Source: Culturomica massiliensis
GTDB taxonomy: Bacteria; Bacteroidota; Bacteroidia; Bacteroidales; Marinifilaceae
DNA length: 64,000 nucleotides
Direction: 5' to 3'
NCBI RefSeq assembly: GCF_900091655.1
Contig: NZ_LT594621.1
Coordinates: 1,488,001 to 1,552,000, forward strand
Every line of letters begins with the position of its first letter. Positions within the stretch are counted from its first letter, which is position 1. The notes beneath the pieces are model-generated. The model had not been told where the DNA came from. It saw nothing but the letters and a program-made list of their open reading frames with translations, and ran no database searches. Below are positions 8,149 to 16,173 of this stretch, one piece after another. A program made the position numbers and the translations under genes.

Positions 8149-8471
8149 TTATCTTACCAATCCGCGTATCACGCCGGCAACCCGCCTGATGTCCTCATCC
8201 GTCAGCGTCGGTCCGGAAGGCAGGCAAAGACCTATATCGAACAGATGCTCGGAAGTGCCGTTCCCATAAAACGGAGCTTCGGCAAATACGGGTTGCAAAT
8301 GCATCGGTTTCCACAAGGGGCGGCTCTCGATATTATCCGCATCCAGCGCCAGACGGATATTTTCCCGGGTACATCCCGCCACAGGCGGGTCGACGGTAAT
8401 GCAAGTCAGCCAGAAATTCGAATCGAAATCCGAGGAAGGATTCTGCAATACACTGATTCCGGTGGAGCCAA
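8149..8471 (-). pseudogene. 3' fragment of a DegT-family aminotransferase gene
   Basis: This reads as the last 100 or so residues of a DegT/DnrJ/EryC1 aminotransferase. Bases 8180-8462 match 14704-14986 in the intact gene at 14664 with only four differences in 283 and no gaps. The final residues differ (AGVIRGLVR here, VEVVNSQVDRLH in the intact copy), so it looks like the end of a paralogue rather than a simple copy. The 5' part is missing: homology stops at 8462 and a REPIN-like element begins at 8472. The N-terminal catalytic part, including the PLP lysine, is absent, so it cannot be active. Confidence 0.85.
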
Positions 8472-8596
8472 AGGGACGCTTATTTTGTCTCACTTTGAAA
8501 TGAAGTTATACATAATCCTGTCAAAATAAATCTTCCCCGAAATTGCTTGTATACCAGAATAGAGTAAATAAAAGGTGAGACAAAATAAGCGTCCCT
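8472..8596. mobile_element. REPIN- or MITE-like element, copy 1
   Basis: A 125-bp unit with perfect 22-bp inverted ends (AGGGACGCTTATTTTGTCTC at the left, its complement at the right). The interior is asymmetric and matches copy 2 (12315-12440) at roughly 85-90 percent by eye when copy 2 is reverse-complemented, so the two copies face opposite ways. It begins just after the aminotransferase remnant and ends ten bases from the TIR gene's stop codon, where it could also act as a terminator. It has no coding capacity. Most likely it is moved by the RAYT at 12492. Confidence 0.85.
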
Positions 8597-8606
8597 CTGT
8601 AGTAAA

Positions 8607-11600
8607 TCAGATAACTTTGCGCAATAATTCCCGGTACTTACGAATAGAAATATTCAATGTGCCACAACGGGTATTTCCCCCTTTTTTATTAGGAGTAATT
8701 TGAGCAGTGATTGAATTTCCCTGCTTATCCAAAAGTTGAATTTTATACGTCTTCGTCTTTTTAACATCAAAATAAGCATAATAGTCCCCAAACTTCCAAG
8801 TATCCGTCCTCAAGATAAAAAAAGTATCAGCAACCACAGAAGACGTATGCATCCGGATAAAAGCAACCGGGACAGTAACCGTAGTATCTCCGTTTATCCG
8901 TATATCAAAACCGGTTTGTATCCGATCACCAACCCCAAAAGTATACAAACATTTAACTACTCCTCCGATACGGGTAGTCTTGTATCCGGCTGTATCGAAA
9001 AAAGTTTTCTCAATGGTTCGACCGCAACGATCCGGTAAACAATCTATCCCGGCTACACCCTGCACATTCATACAAAACAACGAATCGGTACCCAAATAAT
9101 ATTCCTTCACCAAATACCCCCGTTCATTACACTCCCTACGCATTATAGCTATATTTTCGGCATTCAAACACAAATTCCCCAAGGTATCATAATAAGTACA
9201 TTCGATAAATGTACCGAATCTATCCGATTTCAGCCCTACTTTTGCAAAATGTTGTTTAGACATGCATAAGGAACCGTTTACCCCTTTATTCCATACTTCG
9301 ATCAATCTATTTTTCTTATCGAATTTATACTCTATACCTGCCACAGAATCTTTTTTTGTCACACACAACAAACTGTCCGTATTAAAAAACCATGTTTCAG
9401 TCACACGTCCCAGTTCATCACAACGATTTCTTTCAAAAGCATATCCTTCCTGATTCAAACAAAGATTTCCAGCAGCATTTCTATAATCAATCTCTATAAG
9501 CCTTCTCCTTTCATCATAGCTAAAAGTCCGCATTTCGCATCCATATTCTCCTTTACAAGGTTTCTCTTGTGCATCGAAATAAGATTCGGCGACCGGCAGA
9601 TGATACTCATTATAACGACAAATATATCCGGCATATCCCATATAATTCATCAAAAGTTCACCCGTCACACCCAGACAAGCCTTTCGAATCACATTCCCGG
9701 CAGCATCATATTGGCAGGTATATCCGGCAAGTCCCTGTGTACTATAACAGGGCTTTCGTTCCGTATCCAAAAAACGAACTTGACTCATCCGCTTCTGTCT
9801 GTCGTATTCATACGACAAAATAGCGATATGTAGTTCACTAAAACACAGACGATCCAATGTATCCAAAAACTTCTTTTCAATCAAATTATTCTGTTCATCG
9901 TACTGGGCCTCCCATCCCCCTATCCCTTCTTTGTTAAAACACCTGTTATCCAACATATCCCGGTAGACTTCCTTCGTAGCAAAACCGGATGTATTATAAT
10001 CCCAATGAATACAGGCAATTCCAGAAGAAGTATAACAAGGATATCCGTCTGTACCGAATACCCGACGATCTGTAACAAGACCATGACTGTCGACACTTTG
10101 AGTAAAACCAGCTACACCTTCATCGCTCAAACAAGGAAGTGAATCCGTTCCATAAAACGAAACTTTGACAATATGTCCTTGCAGATCAGAATCCCATTGT
10201 ATACATGCCATACCGGATTTATGATAACAAGGATTCCCATTTACATCAAAGAAAGCCAACTCACTGACAGTTCCCGAATCTTTATACTTCCATCTTATTT
10301 CTGCCACACCTTCCCGATTATAACATAAAGCTGCGTCCGTTCCGAAATATTTTTCACGGTCTATTCTTCCTTGTATATCATATTCCCATTTCCTCTCGGC
10401 ATATCCTTCCAAACAATAACACAACTGTAAAAATGTGTCGTAATAAGTTCTCCCGACCAACCTGTTTTGATCGTCATACCAAAATTTGGTAGAGGCATAT
10501 CCATATTTACAAAAAACCGGTTCCTCCTGTAAACCATAGTAATATTCCCCGGTCAAATAATTCTTATCATTGTACTCCCGAGAAATTACAGCTATATTTT
10601 CATGATTATAACAAGGCCGATCAGAAGCATCGAACAGAGACACACAGACCATGTTTCCTCTTTTGTCATATTCCATTTTTTGTATAGCAAAACCATCTTT
10701 TCCTATACACAATTCACCATCTGTACCATAAAAAGCAATCTTTACCTTGTTTCCCCTTTCATCATAATCAATCCGACAGAATGCACATCCCTCCTCGCCG
10801 ATACAGAGTTGCCCATTATTGTCCAAATAGCGTTCCTCTTCTATATTCCCATACTTATTTATTTCAGCGACACAAACAGACCATCCTCTTTTGTTCAACA
10901 CCGGTTTACCGTCCAATCCGAAATATTCTGCCCTCTCCATTTGTCCCGATACCGGATCATAACTATATTGACGTTTGGCAATTCCGGTCCGATCACTCTG
11001 ATAACAATTGTCTACTCCCAAATAACGCACCACTGTAACCTGTCCCAAACTATTACGCTCATACTCAAAACCTGCAATCCCGTCTGCATCTGTAACAGGC
11101 TCATTCCCGTTATTTTGTCGAAAAAATAACTTTTGTATATACCCATTTTTATTCCGATACACGAAATAACGTCCGATTTGTGCCCTGTAATTTTGTTGAA
11201 AAAACGAATATAAGTTCCGGTCAATATCTGTTTGAAAGGCAGACATCCCATCTACATCGCCCATCGGTGTCCAAAAATCATAACGGTCGAAAGCATCTCC
11301 GCTTATCGTACAAAGCTTCAACAAAATACCAGCTGCATTCCGATACTGTACTTTTATTTTTCCCTTATCCAGATAAAATAAAAGCAAAACGGCTACCCGA
11401 TCCCGGTATTCCGTATCGTCGGGATCCATGATCTTTCCATAAGAATTTACATAAGCAATTTCCCTTATTTTTCCCTTCCCGATCGCAAAACGATAACAAG
11501 CATTCCGGTTTTTTCTCTCCCGGGGAGAAAGCTCATTTATACCTTTCGGAACTCCCCAACAATCGACCCAATCTTCATAATAACGGTAATGTTCCTTTCC

Positions 11601-12185
11601 CCAATAAGCATATCCGCCACCACCCAATACTCCAAACATACATAAAATAAAGACAATCCAATTATTTTTTAAATGCTTATCTTTCCGTTTACGTCTGGAT
11701 ATCTTCGTATAATCTACTCCGACTAATTTACAGATAATCCGTTCCCATTCCTGATCGATACAACAGCTATCGACATAATATATATCTTTAGATAAATTAC
11801 TCGGATAATATTCTGTACCAGAAAATTTTTCCCCGTTTTCCGATACGACGATAACAACAATACAACACTCTCCTTTATGATGAAACTTTTTAAAAAGTTC
11901 AATCTCTTTTTCTACCCAAGAGGAATGCTGAGATGCCTTCGAACAAAAAATAATCAGACTATCCGAATTTTTCAGTGCTTTCCCAATTTCCTCCGTCATA
12001 ATTCCTATATTTAAATCCGTTTCATCTCTAAAAATAGGGGTTAACGTAGCGGGTATCTTTTTTCTTTTTTTTCGGAAATAAAAAGGAATTTCGTAATTTT
12101 CTAAACGATCATGGAATGCTGCCACTAAATTTTTATCTTCATGAGAATAACTGATAAATGCATAATAATGAGGAGTCTCATTCAT
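8607..12185 (-). CDS. Giant TIR-domain membrane protein with 22 tandem 32-residue repeats
   Basis: The protein has 1192 residues. Residues 1-150 form a TIR domain: YAFISYSHED, LTPIFRDETDL and SSWVEKEIELF, the last giving Glu94 as the likely catalytic residue of an NAD-cleaving TIR. A membrane segment lies at about residues 173-195. Residues 367-1075 hold 22 tandem units of about 32 residues with consensus G-h-A-x5-YDxxG-x6-YFGTDGxPCYxxE; most carry one Cys. A beta-rich domain of about 95 residues ends the protein. By topology the TIR end is cytosolic and the repeats are outside. I chose ATG 12185 over 12206 because the promoter at 12211-12241 would start transcription near 12204. REPIN-like elements flank it exactly. 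Confidence 0.85.
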   Translation of the reverse strand: MNETPHYYAFISYSHEDKNLVAAFHDRLENYEIPFYFRKKRKKIPATLTPIFRDETDLNIGIMTEEIGKALKNSDSLIIFCSKASQHSSWVEKEIELFKKFHHKGECCIVVIVVSENGEKFSGTEYYPSNLSKDIYYVDSCCIDQEWERIICKLVGVDYTKISRRKRKDKHLKNNWIVFILCMFGVLGGGGYAYWGKEHYRYYEDWVDCWGVPKGINELSPRERKNRNACYRFAIGKGKIREIAYVNSYGKIMDPDDTEYRDRVAVLLLFYLDKGKIKVQYRNAAGILLKLCTISGDAFDRYDFWTPMGDVDGMSAFQTDIDRNLYSFFQQNYRAQIGRYFVYRNKNGYIQKLFFRQNNGNEPVTDADGIAGFEYERNSLGQVTVVRYLGVDNCYQSDRTGIAKRQYSYDPVSGQMERAEYFGLDGKPVLNKRGWSVCVAEINKYGNIEEERYLDNNGQLCIGEEGCAFCRIDYDERGNKVKIAFYGTDGELCIGKDGFAIQKMEYDKRGNMVCVSLFDASDRPCYNHENIAVISREYNDKNYLTGEYYYGLQEEPVFCKYGYASTKFWYDDQNRLVGRTYYDTFLQLCYCLEGYAERKWEYDIQGRIDREKYFGTDAALCYNREGVAEIRWKYKDSGTVSELAFFDVNGNPCYHKSGMACIQWDSDLQGHIVKVSFYGTDSLPCLSDEGVAGFTQSVDSHGLVTDRRVFGTDGYPCYTSSGIACIHWDYNTSGFATKEVYRDMLDNRCFNKEGIGGWEAQYDEQNNLIEKKFLDTLDRLCFSELHIAILSYEYDRQKRMSQVRFLDTERKPCYSTQGLAGYTCQYDAAGNVIRKACLGVTGELLMNYMGYAGYICRYNEYHLPVAESYFDAQEKPCKGEYGCEMRTFSYDERRRLIEIDYRNAAGNLCLNQEGYAFERNRCDELGRVTETWFFNTDSLLCVTKKDSVAGIEYKFDKKNRLIEVWNKGVNGSLCMSKQHFAKVGLKSDRFGTFIECTYYDTLGNLCLNAENIAIMRRECNERGYLVKEYYLGTDSLFCMNVQGVAGIDCLPDRCGRTIEKTFFDTAGYKTTRIGGVVKCLYTFGVGDRIQTGFDIRINGDTTVTVPVAFIRMHTSSVVADTFFILRTDTWKFGDYYAYFDVKKTKTYKIQLLDKQGNSITAQITPNKKGGNTRCGTLNISIRKYRELLRKVI

Positions 12186-12210
12186 ATTCAATACTTTAAC
12201 ATTCAAAACG

Positions 12211-12241
12211 TAAATTTATAAAATAGAGAAGAATATGCAAA
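12211..12241 (-). promoter_or_regulatory. Promoter of the TIR gene
   Basis: On the minus strand, TTTG (plus 12238-12241), 19 bases, TAAATTTA (12211-12218). It differs from the Bacteroidales consensus only in the last base. It lies inside the unit bounded by the two REPIN-like copies, so the gene travels with its own promoter. Confidence 0.6.
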
Positions 12242-12314
12242 CGATTTTGTATAACAATCACAAGGACGGGGCAATTCCTTTGAAAAAAATCGTGCAAGTT
12301 ATTTTCCGAGACAA

Positions 12315-12440
12315 AAGGACGCTTATTTTGTCTCACTTTTCATTTTACTTTATTCAGGTGTAAAAGCAACTTCAGAGAAGATTTATTTTGACAGGATTAT
12401 GCATAATTTCATTTCAAGGTGAGACAAAATAAACGTCCCT
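12315..12440. mobile_element. REPIN- or MITE-like element, copy 2
   Basis: A 126-bp unit with 22-bp inverted ends (left AAGGACGCTTATTTTGTCTC, right the complement with one change). The interior is the reverse complement of copy 1 with scattered substitutions. It sits about 75 bases upstream of the TIR gene promoter and directly before the RAYT gene, whose -33 box overlaps its last base. Confidence 0.85.
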
Positions 12441-12470
12441 TTGTAGTATGGAGATTTTTTTGTAAATTTA
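12440..12470 (+). promoter_or_regulatory. Promoter of the RAYT gene, -33 box at the REPIN-like end
   Basis: TTTG (12440-12443), 19 bases, TAAATTTA (12463-12470). This is the same -7 sequence and spacing as the TIR gene promoter on the other side of the element. Transcription would begin near 12477, which favours ATG 12492 as the RAYT start. Confidence 0.55.
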
Positions 12471-12491
12471 TAGATATAAATGTCATACATT

Positions 12492-13223
12492 ATGCCTCGT
12501 CATTCTCGTCAGCGGTCTGAAACCGATGTATACCACATCATGCTTCGCGGTGTCAATCGGATGGATATTTTCAATGAAGATAGCGATCGGATTATGTTTC
12601 TGCATTACCTGAAAGAATGCGTGAAAAAGAAGCACTATGAAATTTGGGGATTTTGTCTGATGAACAATCACGTTCATTTATTGGTGAAAAGTGATGAGCC
12701 GGGAATTTATATGCACAAATTAGAGCTAAAATATGCAATGTGGTTCAATGATAAGTACGAACGTTGTGGACACTTATTCCAAAATCGCTATCGAAGTGAA
12801 GTTATTGAAACGGAAGGGTATTTATGTCGTTGTCTCAGATATATTCTGCAAAATCCGGTGAAAGCGGGGATATGTCAGTCTATTCCGGAATATGCATGGA
12901 GTAGTTATAAAGTTTATTTTAGTTTACAGGATTCTTTTGTAAGTGCTGGTTTTATAAGATTGTTTTTTGCCGGAAGGTCAGATTTTGAAGCTTATATGGA
13001 AGAAATAGCGGAAGAAAAGGGCATTTTGGAAGACCGGGTAGGAGATCGGGAACTTCGTCAGTTATGGCTGGATAAATTATCCGGGCATATAGTAACAACC
13101 TTATCTAAAAATGAACAGAGAGATTTGGTGAGAGAGATGCTGAAAATCCCCGGAATCGGAATCCGCCAGCTGTCGCGAATTACCGGAATAGATAAAGGAA
13201 TCATCAGTCGTTTGAGAAAATGA
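12492..13223 (+). CDS. REP-associated tyrosine transposase (RAYT, Y1/HUH family)
   Basis: The 243 residues start MPRHSRQRSETDVYHIMLRG, as in RAYT/TnpA-REP proteins. The HUH metal site is NNHVHLLV (His60, His62). The helix with GHLFQNRYRSEVIE and LRYILQNPVKAG is typical and should carry the catalytic Tyr. A C-terminal helix-turn-helix (residues about 210-243, IGIRQLSRITGIDKGIISRL) probably reads DNA. RAYTs nick and join single-stranded DNA at REP or REPIN sequences. Matching ends at 12419-12440 and 13220-13241 border the gene, the second overlapping its stop codon, which strongly ties it to these elements. An ATG at 12480 is possible but gives a less typical N-terminus. Confidence 0.9.
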   Translation: MPRHSRQRSETDVYHIMLRGVNRMDIFNEDSDRIMFLHYLKECVKKKHYEIWGFCLMNNHVHLLVKSDEPGIYMHKLELKYAMWFNDKYERCGHLFQNRYRSEVIETEGYLCRCLRYILQNPVKAGICQSIPEYAWSSYKVYFSLQDSFVSAGFIRLFFAGRSDFEAYMEEIAEEKGILEDRVGDRELRQLWLDKLSGHIVTTLSKNEQRDLVREMLKIPGIGIRQLSRITGIDKGIISRLRK

Positions 13224-13241
13224 GACAAGCCAAGCGTCCCT
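13220..13241. repeat. Third copy of the REPIN-like end
   Basis: ATGAGACAAGCCAAGCGTCCCT matches the right end of the two 125-bp elements at 18 of 22 positions. The following TTTGTA also matches copy 2. It overlaps the RAYT stop codon and abuts the truncated transposase. With the inverted end at 12315 it bounds a unit of about 0.93 kb containing the RAYT. Confidence 0.75.
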
Positions 13242-14168
13242 TTGTATACTCCTTCCAAAACTGTCAGGAAGGCTTGCAGGGAACTGGAAAACAAACTGTT
13301 ACCCAAACTGCAGGAGTATGAAGACAAACTCGCAATCCTCGGAGAACGCAACAGTTATTCCAAAACCGATACCGATGCTACTTTTATGAAGATGAAGGAG
13401 GATCATATGGGAAACGGACAGCTCAAAGCGGCTTACAATGTAGAGATCTCCACTGAAAATCAGATCATCACCCACTTCGGTATTTATCAGCGTCCGGGAG
13501 ATACCGCCCTGCTGATTCCCTACCTGGAAGCATTTAAAGAACGCTACGGACTGGAAAATCTCAACACTCACGTAGTGGTTGCCGATGCCGGATATGGCAG
13601 TGAACAAAATTATGAATATCTGGAACAGGAAAAAATTACGGGATATGTGAAATACAATTACTTTCATATGGAACAGAAGAAGAAGTTCACTAGTAATCTC
13701 TTTCTTCCACAAAATTTATTTTATAATCCTCAGGGGGACTTTATGGTTTGTCTGATGGGGCAGCACATGAATTTTAGCAGTCAGAAAAAGAGGATATCTG
13801 ACTTGGGGTATGAATCAGAAGTGTCTGTATATCAGGCAGCGAACTATCAGGGATGTCCGCTCAGAAATAAATGTTATAAAGCACAGGGAAACAGAACGAT
13901 AGAGTTAAATCATAAGTTGTTGGAATATAAAAGAAAAGCACGGGAGTTACTCATGAGTAAAGAAGGGATGGAACACAGAAGTAAACGGCCGGTGGAAGTG
14001 GAAGCGGTCTTCGGACAGTTGAAGAAGAATAAGAAGTTTAACAGGTTTATGCTCAGAGAAATAAAGAAGGTGGAAGTGGAGTTCGCATTACTCGCTATGG
14101 CTCATAATATGATGAAATTATTGAAAAACAGGACAGTGGACTGTTTTTTGTATTTTTTTACAAAATAA
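13242..14168 (+). pseudogene. IS1182-type DDE transposase, 3' remnant
   Basis: The 308 codons correspond to the C-terminal part of an IS1182-family transposase (usual length about 500 or more). Recognisable parts are GQLKAAYNVEISTENQIITHF, VVADAGYGSEQNYEYLE (second catalytic Asp), the Cys-rich CPLRNKC insertion and VEAVFGQLKKNKKFNRFMLR (catalytic Glu). The N-terminal third, with the helix-turn-helix and first Asp, is missing because the frame begins at the REPIN-like end at 13241. No 5' part is found on the other side of the inserted DNA, so deletion accompanied or followed the insertion. Unlikely to be active. Confidence 0.85.
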
Positions 14169-14239
14169 GTAGCCAAATAAGCAAGAAAAGAGACAAAGAG
14201 GAAAGAAGCAAAAAGAAAGAATGGAAAAGAATTAAAAAA

Positions 14240-14273
14240 GAACCGACCGAAAGTTTTACTTTTCGGTCGGCCT
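14240..14273 (-). terminator. Terminator of the minus-strand polysaccharide operon
   Basis: CCGACCGAAA (14243-14252) pairs perfectly with TTTCGGTCGG (14261-14270). Read on the minus strand it is followed by TTCTTTTTTAAT. It is the first strong terminator downstream of the aminotransferase gene at 14664. Confidence 0.75.
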
Positions 14274-14663
14274 CTAAAGCTGTACATATATTTTTCGTAC
14301 CTCTACCTTCCTCCGATAGAATCCATGTTTTCCTACCAGGTAGCTGGAGTAAAATGGGCTTCCCCGGCTGAACAACCAGATGAAAACTCTCTTTCAGACA
14401 AGGGATTTCTTTACTTAGATATACTTTATAATCGCTTAGCTCATTCCGTCCCCCCTTTGAAAGTGAATAAACAGAAGATAAAAAAAAGCCGAATATTCTC
14501 CCCCAAAACCATAGGCTCCTGTTAACAGCATATTTTCCATCTCCCCGAAATAATTATATATTAGAATCTAACCGTTACGCTGGCTGACGGAATTGAAGGA
14601 TTCCCTTCAACCAGAAAGAAAAAAGAACAGAAGAGATTCAAAAGTGGTAATAAAAATTTATGA
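14274..14663. other. Gene-free stretch before the aminotransferase gene
   Basis: About 390 bases with no convincing gene. A 66-codon plus-strand frame at 14325-14525 has no family resemblance or start signal and looks accidental. This is the untranslated 3' end of the minus-strand operon plus insertion-sequence debris. Confidence 0.4.
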
Positions 14664-15809
14664 TTAATGAAGTCGATCTACCTGACTATTTACGACTTCC
14701 ACCACCCGCCTGATGTCTTCATCCGTCAGCGTCGGTCCGGAAGGCAGGCAAAGACCTATATCGAACAGATGCTCAGAAGTGCCGTTCCCATAAAACGGAG
14801 CTTCGGCAAATACGGGTTGCAAATGCATCGGTTTCCACAAGGGTCGGCTCTCGATATTATCCGCATCCAGCGCCAGACGGATATTTTCCCGGGTACATCC
14901 CGCCACAAGCGGGTCGACGGTAATGCAAGTCAGCCAGAAATTCGAATCGAAATCCGAGGAAGGATTCTGCAATACACTGATTCCGGGAATATCTTTCAGC
15001 AAAGAAGTATATAAAGCATGGATTGCCCTTCTGCGAGCCACATGTTCTTCCAATACAAACATCTGGCCCCGGCCGATTCCCGCACAAATATTACTCATCC
15101 GGTAATTATAACCGATATGTGAATGCTGGTAATGCGGAGCCGCATCCCGTGCCTGAGTCGCATAAAATTTCACTTGCCCGGCTTCCTCTTCCGAACGACA
15201 AACCAAGGCTCCCCCACCGGAAGTAGTTATCATTTTATTTCCATTGAACGACAAGGCAGCCAATTCACCGAAAGTACCGCATTTCCGTCCCTTAAACTCC
15301 GATCCCAAAGCTTCTGCAGCATCTTCTAACACCGGTATTCCGTATCGCCCGGCAATCTCACAAATCCGGTCCAACCGGGCTGGCATTCCGTATAAATGTA
15401 CCGGTATAATCGCTTTGGGTAATTTGCCGGTTTTGCGCAACCGGTCTTTTATTGCTTCTTCCAACAACACCGGATCCATATTCCAGGTCGAAGCCTCGCT
15501 ATCCACAAATACAGGTTTAGCCCCCTGATACATAATCGGATTGGCAGAAGCGGAAAAGGTAAAACTCTGGCAAATCACCTCATCTCCGACTCCGGCTCCC
15601 AACAAGATCAATCCCAAATGCAAGGCAGCCGTCCCCGCACTCAACGCCACAACGTGCTTATCTTCCCGTAAATACGCTGCCAACGCTTTTTCAAAAGCAT
15701 CCACATTCGGTCCCAGCGGAACCACCCAATTCGTATCGAACGCTTCCCGTATAAACTCCTGCTCCCTTCCCCCCATATGGGCCAAAGAGAGCCAAATTCT
15801 TGATTTCAT
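14664..15809 (-). CDS. DegT-family sugar aminotransferase (PglE-like)
   Basis: The 381 residues form a fold type I PLP enzyme of the DegT/DnrJ/EryC1/StrS family. Visible motifs are ALSAGTAALHLGLILLG (cofactor phosphate), EDAAEALGSEFKGRKCGTFG, SFNGNKMITTSGGG (Lys that binds PLP) and GYNYRMSNICAGIGRGQ. The sequence resembles PglE/WlaK-type enzymes that aminate UDP-4-keto-6-deoxy-GlcNAc at C4, the step after the CapD/PglF-like dehydratase at 61142. ATG 15809 was chosen over 15827 because MKSRIWLSLAHMGG is the usual beginning. Last intact gene of the long minus-strand operon. Its 3' end is duplicated at 8180-8462. Confidence 0.85.
   Translation of the reverse strand: MKSRIWLSLAHMGGREQEFIREAFDTNWVVPLGPNVDAFEKALAAYLREDKHVVALSAGTAALHLGLILLGAGVGDEVICQSFTFSASANPIMYQGAKPVFVDSEASTWNMDPVLLEEAIKDRLRKTGKLPKAIIPVHLYGMPARLDRICEIAGRYGIPVLEDAAEALGSEFKGRKCGTFGELAALSFNGNKMITTSGGGALVCRSEEEAGQVKFYATQARDAAPHYQHSHIGYNYRMSNICAGIGRGQMFVLEEHVARRRAIHALYTSLLKDIPGISVLQNPSSDFDSNFWLTCITVDPLVAGCTRENIRLALDADNIESRPLWKPMHLQPVFAEAPFYGNGTSEHLFDIGLCLPSGPTLTDEDIRRVVEVVNSQVDRLH
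14704..14986. repeat. 283-bp direct repeat, second copy at 8180-8462
   Basis: Four mismatches in 283 bases and no gaps. Both copies have the same orientation, separated by 6524 bases. Recombination between them would delete the whole TIR/RAYT/IS1182 block and leave one aminotransferase gene with the other C-terminal tail. Confidence 0.9.
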
Positions 15810-15870
15810 AATTAAATGTATATACAATATTGATAATGAATCTATATTTAAACAATTTATCCCTTGTCAT

Positions 15871-16119
15871 TCACCTGAATTCCCTCTTAATCATTTTAGT
15901 AGGATTTCCGACAACAATGCAATGAGAAGAAACTTTTGGAGTTACGACAACTCCGCCTCCGATAATACACTGATCACTAATAATCACTTCCGACATTATA
16001 ATAGCATTGATTCCAATTACACAATTTTTACCAATGTATGTATCTGTTTCAATACTGCAACAGTGGCCATGAAACATTATTATTACATTTGTCGAAATCC
16101 ATGTAATATCACTTCCAAT
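15871..16119 (-). pseudogene. Truncated left-handed beta-helix acyltransferase
   Basis: The frame after the TAA ending just before 16119 reads through hexapeptide repeats (IGSDITWISTNVII, IGKNCVIGINAIIMSEVIISDQCIIGGGVVV) to the usual tail IVVGNPTKMIKREF. The first in-frame ATG is at 16077, giving only 68 residues. The N-terminal half of a normal acetyltransferase is missing. Short open pieces in other frames upstream (such as ISVVKLLYKIK) hint at frameshift decay. It lies between the PglC-like and PglE-like genes, where PglD would stand in a bacillosamine cluster. Probably dead, though a short product is possible. Confidence 0.65.
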
Positions 16120-16173
16120 TTATGCCTTTATTTAATTTTATATAACAACTTCACAACCGATATCTACTCACTT

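Noticed and set aside
8472..8596. Target-site duplications around the 125-bp element
   Set aside because: Bases flanking the two ends do not match, so no duplication could be claimed; this favours a REPIN-type over a DDE-type MITE but does not prove it.
8960..11083. Ankyrin or WD40 repeats in the TIR protein
   Set aside because: The 32-residue unit length fits ankyrin only by number; the consensus YDxxG...YFGTDGxPCY has no ankyrin or Trp-Asp signature.
10602..11129. 175-codon plus-strand frame within the TIR gene
   Set aside because: Antisense shadow produced by the regular 96-base repeat structure of the TIR gene.
14325..14525. 66-codon plus-strand frame near the IS1182 remnant
   Set aside because: No start signal, no family-like sequence, and it lies among insertion debris and the operon 3' end.
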